A DNA stretch of 64,000 bases from positions 62,001 through 126,000 of the forward strand of contig JAJEBF010000056.1 of assembly GCA_022824025.1 (NCBI GenBank), read 5' to 3'. The notes beneath the pieces were generated by a model. It was not told where the DNA came from and did not search any database. It saw only the letters and a list, made by a program, of their open reading frames with translations. The translations under genes were made by a program, and so were the position numbers. This stretch comes from Caldilineaceae bacterium (lineage in GTDB: Bacteria > Chloroflexota > Anaerolineae > Caldilineales > Caldilineaceae). Shown here in pieces: positions 51,949 through 59,948 of the stretch; positions within the stretch are counted from its first letter, which is position 1; the number at the start of each line of letters is the position of its first letter.

Positions 51949-52070
51949 CCCAACCCCCACTCCAATTCAGCACCCATTCCCCCTTGCGCAGCCCCCCGCC
52001 TGAGAATCCCTGTTTTTTCTCCAAATCCTGATTCCCACTACCCTCAACCAGATTTTTCCGGCCAACCCCT

Positions 52071-52099
52071 TTGACACCCCAACTTCGCTATGCTACGAT
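52071..52099 (+). promoter_or_regulatory. pyrG: Strong promoter of pyrG
   Basis: TTGACA at 52071-52076, a 17-base spacer ending in TATGC and TACGAT at 52094-52099. The predicted start falls near the GGGCC at 52106-52110, leaving a leader of about 360 bases before the pyrG start codon. Confidence 0.7.
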
Positions 52100-52238
52100 T
52101 GTCGCGGGCCTGTTCATGTGTTTCGCGTCAGCGCGACATCGAACCGAATAGCCTGCGATGAAAGTCTTTTCCGCCTTCATCTCGCCAACTACACGATTCC
52201 GCCCTGGACCAAACTCTCAGCGCGGAGCATTTGCAGAC

Positions 52239-52276
52239 GGGCACGGGGAAATGGCCCCGTGTCCCTTTTGTTGTTT
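52239..52276 (+). promoter_or_regulatory. pyrG: Candidate transcription attenuator in the pyrG leader
   Basis: GGGCACGGGG (52239-52248) pairs with CCCCGTGTCC (52255-52264), a 10-bp stem with one G-U pair and a 6-base loop, followed by CTTTTGTTGTTT. It has the form of an intrinsic terminator placed about 190 bases before the coding region, in the middle of the leader. Confidence 0.5.
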
Positions 52277-52464
52277 CGAGCGCAGACGGTTTACGAACCG
52301 AAATCAGTCCAAGCCAGCCCTTGCCTGTCTTCGGTCAACCTGTTTGCCTTCACACTGGAACCAAATGCGCCAGCCAGGCGTCACCAAATACAGACTTTCT
52401 CTCCGGGCAGCCCCGGCTCAAAAATGAGGCATGTCCGCAGCTTCCCAGTGAAGGGACTCCGCAA

Positions 52465-54171
52465 ATGACCAAATACATCTTTGTGACCGGCGGCGTCGTG
52501 TCAGGCCTGGGAAAGGGCGTGACCGTCGCTTCTATCGGCCTCCTGCTCAAGACCTGGGGCATCCGCGTGGCCGCCATGAAGCTCGATCCCTATCTCAATG
52601 TGGACCCCGGCACGATGTCGCCCTATCAGCACGGCGAAGTGTTTGTTACCGAGGACGGCGCCGAAACCGACCTCGACCTGGGGCACTATGAACGGTTCAT
52701 CGACGAGAATCTCAACAAGTTCAGCAACGTGACCAGCGGGCAAATCTATAACGACGTGATCACCAAGGAGAGGCGGGGAGACTATCTCGGCGGCACCATT
52801 CAGGTGATCCCCCACGTCACCAATGAAATCAAACGCCATATTGGACAGATGGCCCGCCTCAGCGACGCCGACGTTGTCCTGGTTGAAATCGGCGGCACCG
52901 TCGGAGACATCGAGGGTCTCCCTTTCCTCGAAGCGATTCGCCAAATGCGAAAGGATGTCGGCGCCGAGAACGCGCTCTATATCCACCTCACCTGGCTGCC
53001 CTATCTGGCTGCAAGCAAAGAACTGAAGACCAAACCTACACAACACAGCGTGCGCGAACTGCGCGACATCGGCATTCAGCCCGATGTCATCATCGTTCGC
53101 TCAGACTACCAGGTCGATACCGACGCCCAGGAAAAAATCGCCCTCTTCTGTGACGTCGCGCAGAACGCTGTCATCCCCATGGTCACCGTTGACACCATCT
53201 ACCAGGTTCCCCTCAGCTTGCAGGAAGCCGGCCTCGACGAGCTCCTGGTCAACCGGCTGGCCCTGTCCGCGACCGGAAAATTCCGGGACGGCCTGCGCGG
53301 CTGGCGTAATTTCGTCGCCGAGCTGGGCCGCCCCAAAGACAAGATCCATATCGGCATCGTCGGCAAATATGTCGAGCTGGAGGACGCCTATCTCAGCGTC
53401 AAGGAGGCGCTGATCCACGCGGTCCTGGCTGAAGGGTACGACCTGGGCATCGAATGGATCAGTTCAGAGTCTCTGGAAAAGGGCCGCGAACTCGAACGGC
53501 TCGAACAACTCGACGGTATCGTCGTGCCAGGAGGATTCGGCTACCGCGGGATTGAAGGCAAAATCGTTGCCGCCCGGTTCGCCCGCACGCGGAGCGTACC
53601 CTACCTCGGTCTCTGTCTGGGCATGCAGGTGCTCTGCATCGAGTTTGCGCGCGCCGCTCTGCAGAGCGAGGAGCCCAACAGCACCGAGTTCAACATCAGC
53701 ACCGAAATGCCCGTCATCGATCTGATGCCGGAGCAGCGCGACATTGCCGATATGGGCGGCACCATGCGCCTCGGCATCTACCCCTGCCAGCTCGCCCCCG
53801 ATTCAAAGGCCGGCGCCGCCTATTCCGCTGCAGATTTCCCGGAACAGGTCAACGAACGCCATCGCCATCGCTTTGAGTTCAACAACGCCTTTCGCCAGCA
53901 GCTGGAGGCCCACGGCCTCGCGCTCAGCGGCTGCTCTCCCGATGGCCGTCTCGTCGAAATCGTCGAACTTAACGACCATCCCTTCATGTTGGGCACACAG
54001 TTTCACCCGGAATTCAAGAGCCGCCCCACCAGCCCGCATCCGCTCTTTAGCGCTTTCATCCGGGCAGCCATCCAGCGGGGCGCCCGCCCAGTCGACAGCG
54101 CCGAAGACGCGCTGCAAAGCCCCAATGGCATGCAGCGGCCATCACCGGTCCTGGACAGTGGTTCAATCTGA
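52465..54171 (+). CDS. pyrG: CTP synthase
   Basis: Makes CTP from UTP, ATP and glutamine. 568 residues. Synthetase domain from the start (MTKYIFVTGGVVSGLGKGV, with the P loop; then MKLDPYLNVDPGTMSPYQHG and VEIGGTVGDIE) and a class I glutamine amidotransferase domain from about residue 290 with the nucleophile in LGLCLGMQVL near residue 389 and the His-Glu pair in GTQFHPEF near 513. Every hallmark is intact. ATG at 52465 follows AAGGGA at a rather long distance. The C-terminal 30 residues are an unmatched tail. It has a strong promoter and a long leader with a terminator-like hairpin. Confidence 0.96.
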   Translation: MTKYIFVTGGVVSGLGKGVTVASIGLLLKTWGIRVAAMKLDPYLNVDPGTMSPYQHGEVFVTEDGAETDLDLGHYERFIDENLNKFSNVTSGQIYNDVITKERRGDYLGGTIQVIPHVTNEIKRHIGQMARLSDADVVLVEIGGTVGDIEGLPFLEAIRQMRKDVGAENALYIHLTWLPYLAASKELKTKPTQHSVRELRDIGIQPDVIIVRSDYQVDTDAQEKIALFCDVAQNAVIPMVTVDTIYQVPLSLQEAGLDELLVNRLALSATGKFRDGLRGWRNFVAELGRPKDKIHIGIVGKYVELEDAYLSVKEALIHAVLAEGYDLGIEWISSESLEKGRELERLEQLDGIVVPGGFGYRGIEGKIVAARFARTRSVPYLGLCLGMQVLCIEFARAALQSEEPNSTEFNISTEMPVIDLMPEQRDIADMGGTMRLGIYPCQLAPDSKAGAAYSAADFPEQVNERHRHRFEFNNAFRQQLEAHGLALSGCSPDGRLVEIVELNDHPFMLGTQFHPEFKSRPTSPHPLFSAFIRAAIQRGARPVDSAEDALQSPNGMQRPSPVLDSGSI

Positions 54172-54291
54172 ACCGAAACGACGCAGGCAGAGGGCGCGCA
54201 ATAAAGCCATGACCATCCCATTCCTTCATCTCTTTGGGCGTCGCTGCGGGTTCTCTACGCAAAGCCAAATCAGTCCTGAGTAGGAGCGAAA

Positions 54292-55062
54292 ATGTCAGGT
54301 CATTCCAAATGGTCTACGATCAAACGAAAGAAGGGCGCCAACGACAGCGCCCGCGGCAAACTCTTTACCAAGCTCGCCCGTGAACTCCAGGTAGCCGCCA
54401 GAGAAGGCGGCCCGGACAGTGACACCAATGTGCGCCTGCGGCTGGCCATCGAAAAAGCGCGCGCCGAAAACATGCCCAAGGACCGGATCGAGTCAGCCAT
54501 CCGCCGCGGCGCCGGCCTGGACAAAGACGCGGCCGAAATCGAGGAAATCCTCTACGAAGGCTACGCGCCCCACGGCGTCGCCGTCCTGCTCGAATGCCTT
54601 ACGGACAACCGTAACCGCACCATCGCCCAAGTGCGGCGCTGTTTCACACGCGCCAACGGCAACCTCAGCGAGCCAGGCTCTGTCGCCTGGCAATTCACCA
54701 CCAAGGGCTATGTCGCCGTTCACCTCCAGGACAGCGATGGCAACCCCAGCAACCTGGACCCCGAGGAAATCTTCATGGAGGCCCTGGAGGCAGGCGCTGA
54801 GGATGTTGAAGTGAGCGACGACGCCGTCGAAATCTTCACCGAAAGAACCCACCTTGCCCAAGTGGACAAGCTGCTGCGCGAGTCCGGCATCCAACCGGAT
54901 ACCTCCGAACTGATCATGCAGCCCAACCAGACGCTCTCTCTTGAACCGCGCGCCGGCCTGACCGTACTGCAGCTGCTCGAATCGCTCGAAGAGCTCGACG
55001 ACGTAAACAAGGTCCACCACAATCTGGAACTCACCGACGAGTTGGTCGCGCAGGTCGTGTAG
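54292..55062 (+). CDS. yebC: YebC/PmpR family protein
   Basis: 256-residue member of the TACO1/YebC family, which acts at the ribosome to ease translation of difficult motifs and in some species as a transcription factor. Starts with the nearly invariant GHSKWSTIKRKKGANDSARG, then FTKLARELQVAAREGG and the helical NMPKDRIESAIRRGAG; the second and third domains follow with YEGYAPHGVAVLLECLTDNRNR. It is at the head of the ruvC-ruvA genes, a common arrangement. ATG at 54292 follows TAGGAGCGAAA. Confidence 0.95.
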   Translation: MSGHSKWSTIKRKKGANDSARGKLFTKLARELQVAAREGGPDSDTNVRLRLAIEKARAENMPKDRIESAIRRGAGLDKDAAEIEEILYEGYAPHGVAVLLECLTDNRNRTIAQVRRCFTRANGNLSEPGSVAWQFTTKGYVAVHLQDSDGNPSNLDPEEIFMEALEAGAEDVEVSDDAVEIFTERTHLAQVDKLLRESGIQPDTSELIMQPNQTLSLEPRAGLTVLQLLESLEELDDVNKVHHNLELTDELVAQVV

Positions 55063-55135
55063 TCCCGCAGCCGCAACGCGCGCCGCCCCCGCAAGCGCCG
55101 GTCGAACCGGCGCCATTCGCGATGGCAGCCTCAAC

Positions 55136-55681
55136 ATGTCAACAAGCGCTGTAGACGCCTCGAATAGCCCAACCGACCGCGAGTGGCGGGTTCTCGGCAT
55201 CGACCCGGGCACCGCTTCCACCGGCTACGGCGTCGTCGTCGAAACCGCCTCCGGCAACTTTGAACTGCTTGCCTGCGGCGTGATCCGAACGGCGCCAGAC
55301 CAACCGATGCACATGCGGCTGCGTGAAATCTTCTGCGACATTCAAAACCTGATTCGCGAGTTCCAGCCGCATGAAGTCGCTGTCGAAGAGCTCTTTTTCG
55401 GACGCAATGTGACGAACGCCATCACCGTAGGGCAGGCACGCGGCGCAGCCTTGCTGGCCGCCGCCCTGTCCGATCTGCCATTGACCGAATACACGCCCGC
55501 AGCCATTAAACAGGCGCTAACAGGCTACGGCAAAGCCGACAAATTCCAGATGCAGGCGATGGTCCGGCAGCTCCTGGATCTCGATGAAGCGCCCCATCCC
55601 GACGACGCTGCCGACGGCGTGGCAATCGCCCTCTGCCACCTGCAGGCAGGACGATTCCAGGCCCTCGTCGCAGACGCTTGA
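55136..55681 (+). CDS. ruvC: Holliday junction resolvase RuvC
   Basis: Structure-specific endonuclease, 181 residues, cutting four-way junctions in the RuvABC pathway. The acidic active site is readable: D23 in GIDPGTASTGYG, E84 in AVEELFFGRN and the C-terminal pair in HPDDAADGVAIALCH. The phrase TAITVGQARGAAL appears as NAITVGQARGAAL. The first 15 residues are an extension beyond the usual start. It overlaps nothing and is followed by ruvA after 41 bases. Confidence 0.95.
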   Translation: MSTSAVDASNSPTDREWRVLGIDPGTASTGYGVVVETASGNFELLACGVIRTAPDQPMHMRLREIFCDIQNLIREFQPHEVAVEELFFGRNVTNAITVGQARGAALLAAALSDLPLTEYTPAAIKQALTGYGKADKFQMQAMVRQLLDLDEAPHPDDAADGVAIALCHLQAGRFQALVADA

Positions 55682-55722
55682 CCGCGTCATCCACCCCCAC
55701 CCTTCCAGTCAGAGGATAGGAT

Positions 55723-56313
55723 ATGATTCGCCAGGTGCGCGGCACTGTCCTGGCCGCCAGCAGCAACTACCTGATCATTGAAGTGGGCCAGGGAGGCGCG
55801 GGAATCGGCCTCCGTGTCTTTACGCCCGAACCCACGTCAGCGCGCTTCCGAACCGGCGACACACTCTCGCTCCAAACCTATCTGCAGGTGCGCGAGAACG
55901 AGCTGAGCCTCTACGGCTTTGAAGAGGATGACGAGCTCGCCATCTTCGAGGCCCTGCTCGGCGTCAGCGGCGTCGGGCCCAAAGTCGCCCTTGCCGCCCT
56001 CAGCACCCTGACGCCTGACGCGCTGCGTCTCGCCATCGCCAACAACGAGCCGGGCATCGTCGCGCGTGTGCCCGGCATCGGCAAACGCACCGCCGAAAAA
56101 GTCGTCGTCGAACTCAAAGACAAACTGACGCCGGCAGAGTCCGAGCTGGCGGGCCTCGTCACCGCGCTCGATGCCGATGCAGAGGTGATGGAGGCGCTCA
56201 CAGGCCTGGGGTATAGCGTCGTCGAAGCGCAGCGGGCCCTCCAGCAGCTCCCGCCCGACGTGACCGAAGTCGAGGAAAGGCTGCGGCTCGCGCTGAGCCG
56301 GTTCGGCGAATAG
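55723..56313 (+). CDS. ruvA: Holliday junction DNA helicase subunit RuvA
   Basis: Junction-binding subunit of 196 residues. Domain I OB fold (MIRQVRGTVLAAS to about 65), domain II with two helix-hairpin-helix motifs (FEALLGVSGVGPKVALAAL near 73-91 and ARVPGIGKRTAEKVVVELK near 110-128), a linker, and domain III (about 148-196: EVMEALTGLGYSVVEAQRAL) that contacts RuvB. ATG at 55723 follows GAGGATAGGAT. ruvB does not follow; the next gene is efp with its own promoter. Confidence 0.95.
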   Translation: MIRQVRGTVLAASSNYLIIEVGQGGAGIGLRVFTPEPTSARFRTGDTLSLQTYLQVRENELSLYGFEEDDELAIFEALLGVSGVGPKVALAALSTLTPDALRLAIANNEPGIVARVPGIGKRTAEKVVVELKDKLTPAESELAGLVTALDADAEVMEALTGLGYSVVEAQRALQQLPPDVTEVEERLRLALSRFGE

Positions 56314-56384
56314 CCCCTGCCCCGCGACCGCGTCGCCCTGTCGGCCTCCCGGATCTCTTCAGCCGCCGCGCAACCCCGTCAGTT

Positions 56385-56413
56385 TTGACAGCCGCGACTA
56401 TCTCTTCTATAAT
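56385..56413 (+). promoter_or_regulatory. efp: Consensus promoter of efp
   Basis: TTGACA at 56385-56390, a 17-base spacer and TATAAT at 56408-56413, a perfect match to the housekeeping consensus, 49 bases before the efp start codon. Confidence 0.85.
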
Positions 56414-56462
56414 CGGTCGCGATTCTCAACTGTATCCACTGAAACGGGAAAGCAAAAAAGAG

Positions 56463-57023
56463 ATGGCCGAAGTACAGCAGCTGCGTAGAGGCAATATCTA
56501 CGAAGAGGACCGCCAACTGTGGCGCGTAATCGATTACCAACACATCAAAATGGCCCGCGGCGGCGCCACGATCCGGCTCAAAGTCCGCAATCTCCGCTCC
56601 GGCGCAACCATTGAAAAGACCTACAACAGCGGCGCCCGCGTCGATGATATTCGCCTCGATTCACGCGACGTCGAATACCTGTATTCCGACGGCGATCTCT
56701 TTCACTTCATGGATACCGACACCTTCGAGCAGGTCGCCCTGGGAAAGGATGCCCTGGAAGGCGTCGTCCAGTTCCTCAAAGACAATACCGTCGTGGAATT
56801 GGAAACGTTTGAAGGCGAACCAATCAGCGTCAATCTGCCGACCACGATCGACCTTCAAGTCGTGTGGGCGGAAATGGCTGTCGCCGGAGACACCGCCAAC
56901 AGCCCCACCAAGGAGGTGGAACTCGAGACCGGCTTCCGCCTCAATGTGCCCATGTTCGTGAAGGAAGGCGACACCGTTCGCATCGACACGCGCGACGGTC
57001 GCTACGTGACACGCGTCCAATAG
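56463..57023 (+). CDS. efp: Elongation factor P
   Basis: Three-domain tRNA-shaped factor (186 residues) that rescues ribosomes stalled at polyproline. Domain I KOW-like (MAEVQQLRRGNIYEEDRQLW to about 62), domain II (VEYLYSDGDLFHFMDTDTFEQ) and domain III with the end phrase GDTVRIDTRDGRYVTRV. The tip loop that reaches the peptidyl transferase centre reads HIKMARGGATIR; Arg32 takes the place of the modified Lys, and the usual PG before it is replaced by MA. The ATG at 56463 has only a weak purine-rich site, and an in-frame upstream ATG is not used by the family. Confidence 0.95.
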   Translation: MAEVQQLRRGNIYEEDRQLWRVIDYQHIKMARGGATIRLKVRNLRSGATIEKTYNSGARVDDIRLDSRDVEYLYSDGDLFHFMDTDTFEQVALGKDALEGVVQFLKDNTVVELETFEGEPISVNLPTTIDLQVVWAEMAVAGDTANSPTKEVELETGFRLNVPMFVKEGDTVRIDTRDGRYVTRVQ

Positions 57024-57047
57024 CCAGCGAAAAGCCCGCCGTCCGAT

Positions 57048-57077
57048 TTGCCCCTCTGCCGGGCGTTACGCTATAGT
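57048..57077 (+). promoter_or_regulatory. Promoter of tRNA-Thr
   Basis: TTGCCC at 57048-57053, an 18-base spacer and TATAGT at 57072-57077, 13 bases before the mature tRNA. Confidence 0.55.
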
Positions 57078-57090
57078 ATGGAGACCGTTT

Positions 57091-57166
57091 GCCGTTGTAG
57101 CTCAGTCGGTAGAGCGACGCTCTCGTAAAGCGTAGGTCGTCGGTTCGAGTCCGACCAACGGCTCCA
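57091..57166 (+). tRNA. tRNA-Thr (CGT anticodon), CCA encoded
   Basis: 76 bases folding cleanly: acceptor GCCGTTG/CAACGGC, D arm GCTC/GAGC, anticodon stem ACGCT/AGCGT around loop CTCGTAA (anticodon CGT), T arm GTCGG/CCGAC with TTCGAGT. The discriminator base is T and CCA is part of the gene. Confidence 0.96.
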
Positions 57167-57170
57167 CAAG

Positions 57171-57201
57171 AAAAGCCCCGCCGGCCGGCGGGGCTTTTTT
57201 T
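57171..57201. terminator. Bidirectional terminator between tRNA-Thr and the BMP transporter operon
   Basis: AAAAGCCCCGCCGG and its exact complement CCGGCGGGGCTTTT abut, followed by TTT. The A run on the left serves as a T tract on the minus strand, so it can end both the tRNA transcript and the operon that finishes at 57216. Confidence 0.92.
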
Positions 57202-57215
57202 GCTATCGTATCCGG

Positions 57216-58826
57216 TTATTGCCGCTCCGGATGGACTCCGGCCATCAGCAGTCCCAGCTCTTCGGCGCTCGTTTTGTCTCGTTCGAGGACATCCATAATC
57301 TGTCCTTCGTAGATCACGGCTATACGGTCGCAAAGCGCCAACAGTTCATCCAGATCTTCCGAAATCAGCAGCGTCGCCATTCCCGTGTCCCGTTGCTCTA
57401 GCAACTGCTGATAAATGTATTCGATCGCGCCTATGTCGATTCCCCGCGTCGGTTGGGCCGCAACCAACACCTTGGGCCGTCGCGAAAGTTCACGCGCCAG
57501 AATTAACCGCTGGATATTGCCTCCAGACAGGTTTCTGGTCATCGTGCGTATGTCGGGCGTCTTGATATAAAAATCCTGTACCAATTGCCGGCTGTACCGG
57601 GCGATGTAGTCAAAAGCAAGGAAGATGCCGTGGCTGAACTTATCGCTGGTATGCTCCTGCAACACAAGATTCTCTGACACCGCGAAGTCACGCACAATCC
57701 CGTCGTGCATCCGCTCCTCAGGGATGTATGCGAGCCCGGCCTCTGTACGGCGCGCGGTCGACCAGTCTGTGATCGGCGTGCCGTCCATCTCCACACTACC
57801 ACCTGTCATGGGGCGCAATCCCGCTATGACTTCAGCGAGCTCTCTCTGCCCATTGCCGCTGATTCCGGCCACGCCCAGGATTTCGCCGCCCTGGACCGAT
57901 AGCGATACACCTCGCAGCGCCGGTTGTCCCGTAACGTCAACTGCCTTGACATCCTCCAAACGCAACCGTACTTCACCTACATCAATCTCATCGTCGCGAT
58001 CTCTCTCAAGCATGACGTCGCGCCCGACCATCATCCGCGCCAGCTCCTGACGGGTCATGTCTTTGGTGGGAACCGTCCCCACCAGGCGGCCGCTCCGCAA
58101 TACTGTGATGCGATCGCTGATCGAAAGAATCTCCTGCAGCTTGTGGCTGATCAGAACGAGGCTATACCCGTTTTCCTTCATGTAACCCAGGGTGACGAAA
58201 AGCTCTTCGACCTCCTGAGGCGTCAATACCGCGGTCGGCTCGTCCAGAATCAACATCGCCGCCCCCCGGTATAGGGCTTTCATGATCTCGACCCGCTGCC
58301 GTTCCCCTACCGAAAGCGTCCACACGGGCGCCCGCGGGTCGATCTGCAAACCGTATGCCTCGCTCAACTCGCGTATGCCCGCCTCTACCCTGTCCAAATC
58401 GAGCAGCGGCTCCCTGCTGGACTTGAGGCCCAGCGCTACATTTTCGGTGACAGTGAGTGTATCCACCAACATGAAGTGTTGATGGATCATGCCGATGCCC
58501 TGGCGAATCGCGTCAGTTGGGGAATGGATAGTCACTTCTGCGCCGTCGCGCAGAATCCTGCCCTCCTCAGGCTGATAAAGGCCGTACAGAATCCTCATCA
58601 ATGTGGACTTGCCAGCGCCGTTCTCCCCCAACAGCGCGTGCAGTTCCCCTCTACGCACATCAAAATCTACGTGATCGCAGGCCAGAACACCTGGAAACCG
58701 CTTGACGATTCCATACATCTGCACATAAGGCGCGTTCAAGCGAAAGTTTACCGCTCGATGCCCGCCAGTGGGTCTGGCGATCCCGTAGACGAACTGATCT
58801 TCAATTCTCCGTCGGCCGGTCAGCAT
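57216..58826 (-). CDS. ABC transporter ATP-binding protein (BMP/nucleoside type, two ATPase domains)
   Basis: 536-residue protein with two fused nucleotide-binding domains, as in RbsA/YufO. First domain: Walker A LLGENGAGKSTLMR near residue 80, signature LSVGERQRVEIMKALYRGA and Walker B MLILDEPTAVLTP. Second domain: degenerate Walker A VAGISGNGQRELAEV near 325 without the Lys-Ser/Thr, signature LSGGNIQRLILAREL, Walker B degenerate VLVAAQPTRGID. So only the first site should hydrolyse ATP strongly, as in the family. ATG at 58826 follows AAGGA; upstream in-frame codons overlap the binding-protein gene region and are not needed. Confidence 0.92.
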   Translation of the reverse strand: MLTGRRRIEDQFVYGIARPTGGHRAVNFRLNAPYVQMYGIVKRFPGVLACDHVDFDVRRGELHALLGENGAGKSTLMRILYGLYQPEEGRILRDGAEVTIHSPTDAIRQGIGMIHQHFMLVDTLTVTENVALGLKSSREPLLDLDRVEAGIRELSEAYGLQIDPRAPVWTLSVGERQRVEIMKALYRGAAMLILDEPTAVLTPQEVEELFVTLGYMKENGYSLVLISHKLQEILSISDRITVLRSGRLVGTVPTKDMTRQELARMMVGRDVMLERDRDDEIDVGEVRLRLEDVKAVDVTGQPALRGVSLSVQGGEILGVAGISGNGQRELAEVIAGLRPMTGGSVEMDGTPITDWSTARRTEAGLAYIPEERMHDGIVRDFAVSENLVLQEHTSDKFSHGIFLAFDYIARYSRQLVQDFYIKTPDIRTMTRNLSGGNIQRLILARELSRRPKVLVAAQPTRGIDIGAIEYIYQQLLEQRDTGMATLLISEDLDELLALCDRIAVIYEGQIMDVLERDKTSAEELGLLMAGVHPERQ

Positions 58827-58875
58827 GAAATCTGTCCTTAAACCACGGCGTCCTGAACTGCAGTCTGCCTTTCCC

Positions 58876-59901
58876 TCACTCGTCGTCTTCTTCCAGCAGC
58901 ACCGGATCGACAACGCCGCTCTTGATGTCTTCGATCGCAGCGCGGGCAGCCTCTTTTACTTCATCGGCAATTTCAATGTTTTCATTGAATTCCAGACGCA
59001 ACCCATCATTCTCAAACGTGAGTTTGTAAGCTGTGCCGCCCAACTCTCCTGTTTCAATCTTGGCAATCATATCGGATATGACATTGGCCCAGTTGTAAAT
59101 CTGATTGGTAACGACTACGTTCGGCCCCAATGATATCTGGTCACTCTGCGTACCCAGCCAGGCGACACCGTTCTCATTCGCCACGCCAATCGCCCCGACT
59201 ACTTGCTGGGCCGATCCGGTTAACACATCCGCGCCAGCCTGGATGTGGACATGGGCGGCCTCGGCAGCCAGTGTCGTGTCGCTGAAGGAGCCTGTGTAGC
59301 TAACGTTTACCTGTGCATCCGGTTTAACATCTGTAACACCTCTTACGAAACCGTCTATATATAGTTTGGCGTCACCCGCTACAGGGCCGATAACACCGAT
59401 TACATCGTTCGTCGAGAGCATCGCCGCGACGACGCCGTTGACATAGCCCCCCTCGTTGGCGACCGCCCCGTATGCAAACACATTCTCAATGCCCCGATCC
59501 GCTCCCGTATCCGACGACGTGCCCCACGCGAAACTGGTCTCAGTGAAGTCGCTGGCCACCTCGAACACTGAATTGCCGTACTGCGCCCCGTGGGCGATCA
59601 CCAGATCATATCCCTCCGCCGCATAGTCTCGAATGGCCGCCGACGCGTCTGTCACCCGAAACATTCCTTCTGAAAACGCGATCTTCAACGCGTCCTCACC
59701 GCCCATTTCAGACTGAACAGTAGTCAGCGAGTCGTACATCGACTGGCTCCAGGCGATATCCGTCGTACTGCTTGGCATCACTATCGCAACGCGAAAGGGA
59801 GCCCCTTCCGCGTTGGCCGCCCCGTCATCCTCGTCCGATCCACCGCAGGCAGCGAGCAGCAGTAAGAAGATCAACATTGATATTCTGATTTGTCTCAGCA
59901 T
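58876..59901 (-). CDS. BMP-family substrate-binding lipoprotein
   Basis: 341 residues. Signal peptide with lipobox LLLAAC (Cys19), a short Gly/Asp/Glu linker, then the periplasmic-binding fold of the Med/PnrA (BMP, PF02608) family: FRVAIVMPSSTTDIAWSQSM near 37, YDLVIAHGAQYGNSV near 97, GYVNGVVAAMLSTNDVIGVI near 160 and AAHVHIQAGADVLTGSAQQV near 220. Relatives bind purine nucleosides. The acidic C-terminus (LLEEDDE) is unusual but short. It is anchored outside the membrane and hands its ligand to the two permeases encoded upstream. Confidence 0.92.
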   Translation of the reverse strand: MLRQIRISMLIFLLLLAACGGSDEDDGAANAEGAPFRVAIVMPSSTTDIAWSQSMYDSLTTVQSEMGGEDALKIAFSEGMFRVTDASAAIRDYAAEGYDLVIAHGAQYGNSVFEVASDFTETSFAWGTSSDTGADRGIENVFAYGAVANEGGYVNGVVAAMLSTNDVIGVIGPVAGDAKLYIDGFVRGVTDVKPDAQVNVSYTGSFSDTTLAAEAAHVHIQAGADVLTGSAQQVVGAIGVANENGVAWLGTQSDQISLGPNVVVTNQIYNWANVISDMIAKIETGELGGTAYKLTFENDGLRLEFNENIEIADEVKEAARAAIEDIKSGVVDPVLLEEDDE

Positions 59902-59948
59902 GATTCCCTCTTTAAGGTTAGGAATCGACAGCGCCGCAACAGCCTTTG

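Noticed and set aside
51949..52464. Alternative upstream start codons for pyrG at about 52231
   Set aside because: The family begins at MTKYIFVTGG; the added stretch runs through the leader hairpin and matches nothing.
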